Below are positions 60,399 through 64,000 of a stretch of 64,000 nucleotides of DNA, one piece after another (positions within the stretch are counted from its first letter, which is position 1; every line of letters begins with the position of its first letter). Source of the stretch: Rippkaea orientalis PCC 8801. GTDB lineage: Bacteria > Cyanobacteriota > Cyanobacteriia > Cyanobacteriales > Microcystaceae. A program made the position numbers and the translations under genes. The notes under the pieces are model-generated. The model had not been told where the DNA came from and did no database searches. It worked only from the letters and a program-made list of their open reading frames with translations. The stretch covers positions 372,001 to 436,000 of the forward strand of contig NC_011726.1 of assembly GCF_000021805.1 (NCBI RefSeq). The letters are read 5' to 3'.

Positions 60399-63300
60399 TT
60401 AATGAATTCTTGTTAAAATAATTTCAAACTGTGTACCTCCCTTGCTATTAATGGTAATTTTTCCTCTCAGTTGATTGGTTAAGCTTTTTACTAATTGTAA
60501 CCCTAAGGTTTTTACTTGATCTAAATCAAAGTCCTTCGGCAATCCTTTGCCATTATCTGTGACGGTTAAAACCAGTTCTTGATTGTTATTGATCATCGCT
60601 TTTAACAAAATTTCTCCTTGATCTCCTATACTAAAAGCGTATTTATAGGCATTAGAAATTAATTCATTGACAATTAAACCACAGGGAACAGCCGCATCAA
60701 TGTTTAAAGAAATTCTGGGATCAATGTTAGCTTTTAAAGTTATTTTGGTTGAAATAGTTTTGTAAGAATTGAGTAAATTATTAACTAAGTCATTAATATA
60801 GTCAGCCAAATTAATACTAGCGATATTTTCAGATCGATAAAGTTTTTCATGCACTAAAGACATGGATCTAACTCGGTTTCGACTTTCCTGTAAAAGTTCC
60901 TTAATACTGCCATCTTGAACAGAACGAGATTGTAAATTAAGTAGACTACAAATTACTTGTAAATTATTTTTAACTCGATGATGAATTTCTCTGAGTAATA
61001 CCTCTTTTTCTTGGAGAGATGCGGCGATTTTTTGTTCGGCTTCCTTGCGATCGCTAATATCGACTAAATAGCCTAAAATTTCTTTGGGTTTTCCCTTGGA
61101 ATCACGCATCAGACGGATCTGTTCAAATAGCCAACAATAAGTACCATCGCTGCGTAAAAAACGAAATTCATGGGAGTGTAATTCCCTGGTAAATATAGTT
61201 GGAAGATTCAAAAGAACCCCTTCTAAATCATCAGGATGAATGTGATCAATCCAAAAGCGAGAGTCATCTAAAAATACTTGACTGCTATAACCTAAAACAT
61301 TGATCACATTCTCACTCACATAGGTTGCTTCAAAATTGCCATCGGATTTACAACTAAAAATAACGACTGGAGAAGAACTAATCAGATATTGAAGTCGTTG
61401 CTCGCTTGCTATTAATGCTTCTTCTGTTTGCTTGCGATCATCAATATCCTCTTGTACTGCTACTAATACTTTACCATAATCCGGATGATCAAAACAACTG
61501 GTAGTGGCACGACACCAAAAGGGAGTACCATCTTTTTTGACATTATAGACTTCATAAGTATATTCTCCTTTTGCTAACACATGATGTCTAATTTCTTGAT
61601 TAACATCTTCAGCACTTTGGCTCTCATCTTCATAATTAACAATCGAAACGTGCTTCCCTTTTAATTCTCCAATTTCATAGCCAAACATCCGTTCAAACTT
61701 CGGATTAGAATAAACAAGTTCCCCATTACTAGCACTGACTAAACAAACCCCTTCTGCCATATTTTTGACGATGACATCTTGTAATTCTAGGGTTTTTTGG
61801 ATGGCTTTACGCTCAGTAATATCTTCAGCAATTCCTGCCATACGATAGATGTTACCCGATTCATCAAGAACGGGAAAACTTCGTGACCAAATCCAACGAA
61901 TTTCTCCATTGGGACGAATAATGCGATATTCTTCATCAAACTTAGTCCCACTCATCATCTGTTTATCAAAGGCAATGGTCACACTTTCACGATCATCAGG
62001 GTGAATGCTATCAATCCAAGCATAGGGATTTTCATAGACTTTCGCACAAGGAATCCCCCAAATTTTCTCAAACGCAGGACTCAGATAGAGTAACTGATAG
62101 GTTTGGGTATCATGGATATATAAAACATCTCTTACATTGTCGATTAATTGACGAAACTTGAGCTTATTTTCCCGTAAAGATTCTTCAATTTGTTTAAGAT
62201 CTGTCACGTTGCGAAGACTAATAACAACACCAGAAATATTGTGATCTGCTTCAACGTAGGGGAAAAAATTAGCGCTAATAAATTGTCTTCCTAAAAGGGG
62301 TAACTCAAACCAATCTTGAGATTTTAGAGGTTCTCCTAAAAAAGTTCGATCAACAAAGGGTTTAACTTGGGTTTGAAAGACTTTCTCTCCTAAAATTTCT
62401 GAAACACGGTGTCCGATAACTTCTTCTGAGGTCTTTTGATGCAAGTTTAGATAAGCTTGGTTAGCCAGTTGATAAGTATAGTCACGATCTAATAAAATTA
62501 CTGCATCGCTAGTAGCTGAAACAATATGTTCATATTGCTTTAATCGAGCTTCTGATTGTTTACGAGAGTTAATATTTTCAACCATAGCAAACCCATAACG
62601 GAGCTTTCCTTGTTCATCTCGCAAGCAAGCTGCTGTCAGCATAACCCAAAGGATCTGACCATTTTTAGTAATGTATCGTTTCTCTAGAGAATAATAGGGA
62701 ATTTCTTGATTGTATAATTGTTCTGCTAACTGTATATCCTTATCAATATCATCGGGATGAGTAACCTCAACAAAGGTTAACGCAAGTAATTCTGACTCAG
62801 AATAGCCTAACATTTGACAGAGAGTATGATTAACATTAATAAACCGATAATCTAACCCTACAATTGCCATTCCTAATGGTCCTTCTTCAAACACCTTGCG
62901 AAATCGTTCTTCGTGTTCTTTAAACAATTTGTCTGCTTGTTTACGCTGACTAATGTCGCGTAAAATAACTGTAAAAATCGTTTCGTTAGGTAGTTTTAAC
63001 TGAGAGATCGATGCTTCTGCGGGAAACTCGGTTCCATCTCGCCGTAACCCAAAAATTTCTCGATGGGGACTCATTTTTCTGGGGATATGATCGGATTCAC
63101 TGAACTCTTTAACGTACTGTTGATGTTCTGAGACAAAACGCTTAGGTAAAAGATAATATAACGGTTTACCAAGGATATCTAAAGCCTTCCAACCAAAGAT
63201 TTTTTCTGCTCCTTGATTAAATAGGGTAATCTGTTGGTTATGATTAATACAAATGATGGCATCTTCTGCTATATTTAAAATCCCCTCTAGACGTGCTTGG

Positions 63301-63680
63301 GAAGTTTCTATAACGGTTTTTATGTCTAGATATTTAGTTTTAGAGATCAAGAAAATGAGATTGATAGCAATATAAATTGATAATAAGGCAGCCAAGGATT
63401 TAATAATAGCAAATAGCCCATTATTTGGATGCCAAAGCGTTGCTATTTCTATCAAATGAATTGTCCCACAGATGATAAGAAAGATACTCAATAAAAGTCC
63501 TATCGATTGATAAGAAAAATCAGGACATTTTCGGCTCAAATAAATCAGTGTTGAGGCAACACAATAATAGGCTATGGTAATTAAAATATCAGAAGTTAAG
63601 TGAAGCGTAATTAAAGAATTTTGCCCATTGCCCAATATAACATCACCATAAAACAGAAAATAAACCAAGAAATAAACCAT
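60399..63680 (-). CDS. Ethylene-receptor-like multi-PAS histidine kinase (HisKA_2)
   Basis: From the ATG at 63680 (a TTG at 63686 would add two residues) the protein has 1093 residues. Residues about 23-112 have three to four membrane spans with Asp31, Tyr38, Cys71 and His75. These have exactly the spacing of Asp25, Tyr32, Cys65 and His69, the ethylene/copper-binding residues of plant ETR1 (D-x6-Y, Y-x32-C, CxxxH). Six PAS domains follow (about 128-870, first [14 protein letters not shown], last [15 protein letters not shown]). The C terminus is HisKA_2 ([20 protein letters not shown]) and HATPase_c ([23 protein letters not shown]). No receiver is fused; the GGDEF response regulator downstream could be its partner. 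Confidence 0.85.
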   Translation of the reverse strand: MVYFLVYFLFYGDVILGNGQNSLITLHLTSDILITIAYYCVASTLIYLSRKCPDFSYQSIGLLLSIFLIICGTIHLIEIATLWHPNNGLFAIIKSLAALLSIYIAINLIFLISKTKYLDIKTVIETSQARLEGILNIAEDAIICINHNQQITLFNQGAEKIFGWKALDILGKPLYYLLPKRFVSEHQQYVKEFSESDHIPRKMSPHREIFGLRRDGTEFPAEASISQLKLPNETIFTVILRDISQRKQADKLFKEHEERFRKVFEEGPLGMAIVGLDYRFINVNHTLCQMLGYSESELLALTFVEVTHPDDIDKDIQLAEQLYNQEIPYYSLEKRYITKNGQILWVMLTAACLRDEQGKLRYGFAMVENINSRKQSEARLKQYEHIVSATSDAVILLDRDYTYQLANQAYLNLHQKTSEEVIGHRVSEILGEKVFQTQVKPFVDRTFLGEPLKSQDWFELPLLGRQFISANFFPYVEADHNISGVVISLRNVTDLKQIEESLRENKLKFRQLIDNVRDVLYIHDTQTYQLLYLSPAFEKIWGIPCAKVYENPYAWIDSIHPDDRESVTIAFDKQMMSGTKFDEEYRIIRPNGEIRWIWSRSFPVLDESGNIYRMAGIAEDITERKAIQKTLELQDVIVKNMAEGVCLVSASNGELVYSNPKFERMFGYEIGELKGKHVSIVNYEDESQSAEDVNQEIRHHVLAKGEYTYEVYNVKKDGTPFWCRATTSCFDHPDYGKVLVAVQEDIDDRKQTEEALIASEQRLQYLISSSPVVIFSCKSDGNFEATYVSENVINVLGYSSQVFLDDSRFWIDHIHPDDLEGVLLNLPTIFTRELHSHEFRFLRSDGTYCWLFEQIRLMRDSKGKPKEILGYLVDISDRKEAEQKIAASLQEKEVLLREIHHRVKNNLQVICSLLNLQSRSVQDGSIKELLQESRNRVRSMSLVHEKLYRSENIASINLADYINDLVNNLLNSYKTISTKITLKANIDPRISLNIDAAVPCGLIVNELISNAYKYAFSIGDQGEILLKAMINNNQELVLTVTDNGKGLPKDFDLDQVKTLGLQLVKSLTNQLRGKITINSKGGTQFEIILTRIH

Positions 63681-63686
63681 TATCAA

Positions 63687-64000
63687 TAACAGTCATCTAA
63701 ATAAAAATGAGAACATTCAGAAACTTTAAAATTTTATTTTATTTTAGCTTTTATTTTTTATAGATCTCCCTTTGAAGGTAATAATCGTCTCTCAATATCG
63801 TTAAGATATTCGCTAAGGGTGAGGAGTTTAATAGCGATCGCCATCAATTTTCACCGATTCACCAGAGCCTCAATTTCGATCTTAACCTGAAGCTAGTCTA
63901 AAGTTATCGAGGATTTCAGGGATTGTTGATTAAGATGAGTGAACAAGTAACACCCATGAAGTCAAATTTCCGACTTCTGATTTCCGACTTCTGACTTCAA
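63687..64000. other. Upstream region of the kinase and window end
   Basis: This AT-rich stretch holds no ORF. It ends with short tandem repeats of TTCCGACTTCTGATT-type units (63967-63998), similar to the heptads before sufS (50526-50551). The kinase promoter is presumably here but is not identifiable by eye. Confidence 0.4.

Overview
The window is chromosomal DNA of a unicellular cyanobacterium, probably of the Cyanothece/Crocosphaera/Rippkaea group. It carries psaD (photosystem I), petG (cytochrome b6f), solanesyl diphosphate synthase, cyAbrB2, SufR with a sufBCDS operon, an HLR1 light-responsive promoter and many HIP1 octamers (GCGATCGC). The genus is inferred from overall character; no database was searched.

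Layout. 1-0.6 kb: 3' part of an IS200/IS605-type tnpB. 0.8-5.6 kb: a small membrane ORF, sds, a UbiB/ABC1 kinase, a MITE-like palindrome and a MOSC protein. 5.6-10.6 kb (minus strand): psaD-trpE, Uma2, DUF29 and carA. 10.8-14.4 kb (plus): an HTH/acidic protein, a pentapeptide-repeat protein and an HhoA-type protease. 14.4-21.6 kb: a cell-surface polysaccharide block (GT2, FkbM methyltransferase, GT39-like membrane protein, SAM methyltransferase, PTPS-related membrane protein, small secreted protein). 21.7-25.4 kb: radC, Uma2, aroH, sppA, sdhB. 25.9-31.7 kb: cyAbrB2, CPBP protease, DUF445, GH63/MGH1-like hydrolase. 32-38 kb: hypothetical protein, YdeI-like, dacB, gor, a PD-(D/E)XK protein, a HAD phosphatase. 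38-43 kb: an orphan hybrid CheA, a PEP-CTERM protein and a CmoB-like methyltransferase. 43-52 kb: an iron-sulfur block (sufA, TPR, M48 protease, tRNA-Leu, tnpB remnant, sufR divergent from sufBCDS). 52-55.5 kb: S1-domain protein, dienelactone hydrolase, petG, sodB. 56-64 kb: a CrtISO/RetSat-like oxidoreductase, hypAB, a REC-PAS-GGDEF protein and a large multi-PAS kinase.

How the genes fit together. Photosynthetic electron transport (psaD, petG, sds) and the stress and metal systems that support it (sufR/sufBCDS, sufA, sodB, gor) make up much of the window. The SufR region holds two CAAC-N6-GTTG operators, one overlapping a TTGACA -35 box. The psaD promoter has an RpaB-type HLR1 box overlapping its -35.

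The most interesting item is the kinase at 60399-63680. Its N-terminal membrane domain has Asp, Tyr, Cys and His at exactly the spacing of the ethylene/copper-binding residues of plant ETR1, followed by six PAS domains and a HisKA_2 kinase. A receiver-PAS-GGDEF gene lies just downstream, so an ethylene-to-c-di-GMP pathway is a testable idea. A 67-bp inverted-repeat element (100 bp with flank) lies between these two genes, with a second copy 27 kb away. No CRISPR array, rRNA or prophage was seen; one tRNA gene was found.
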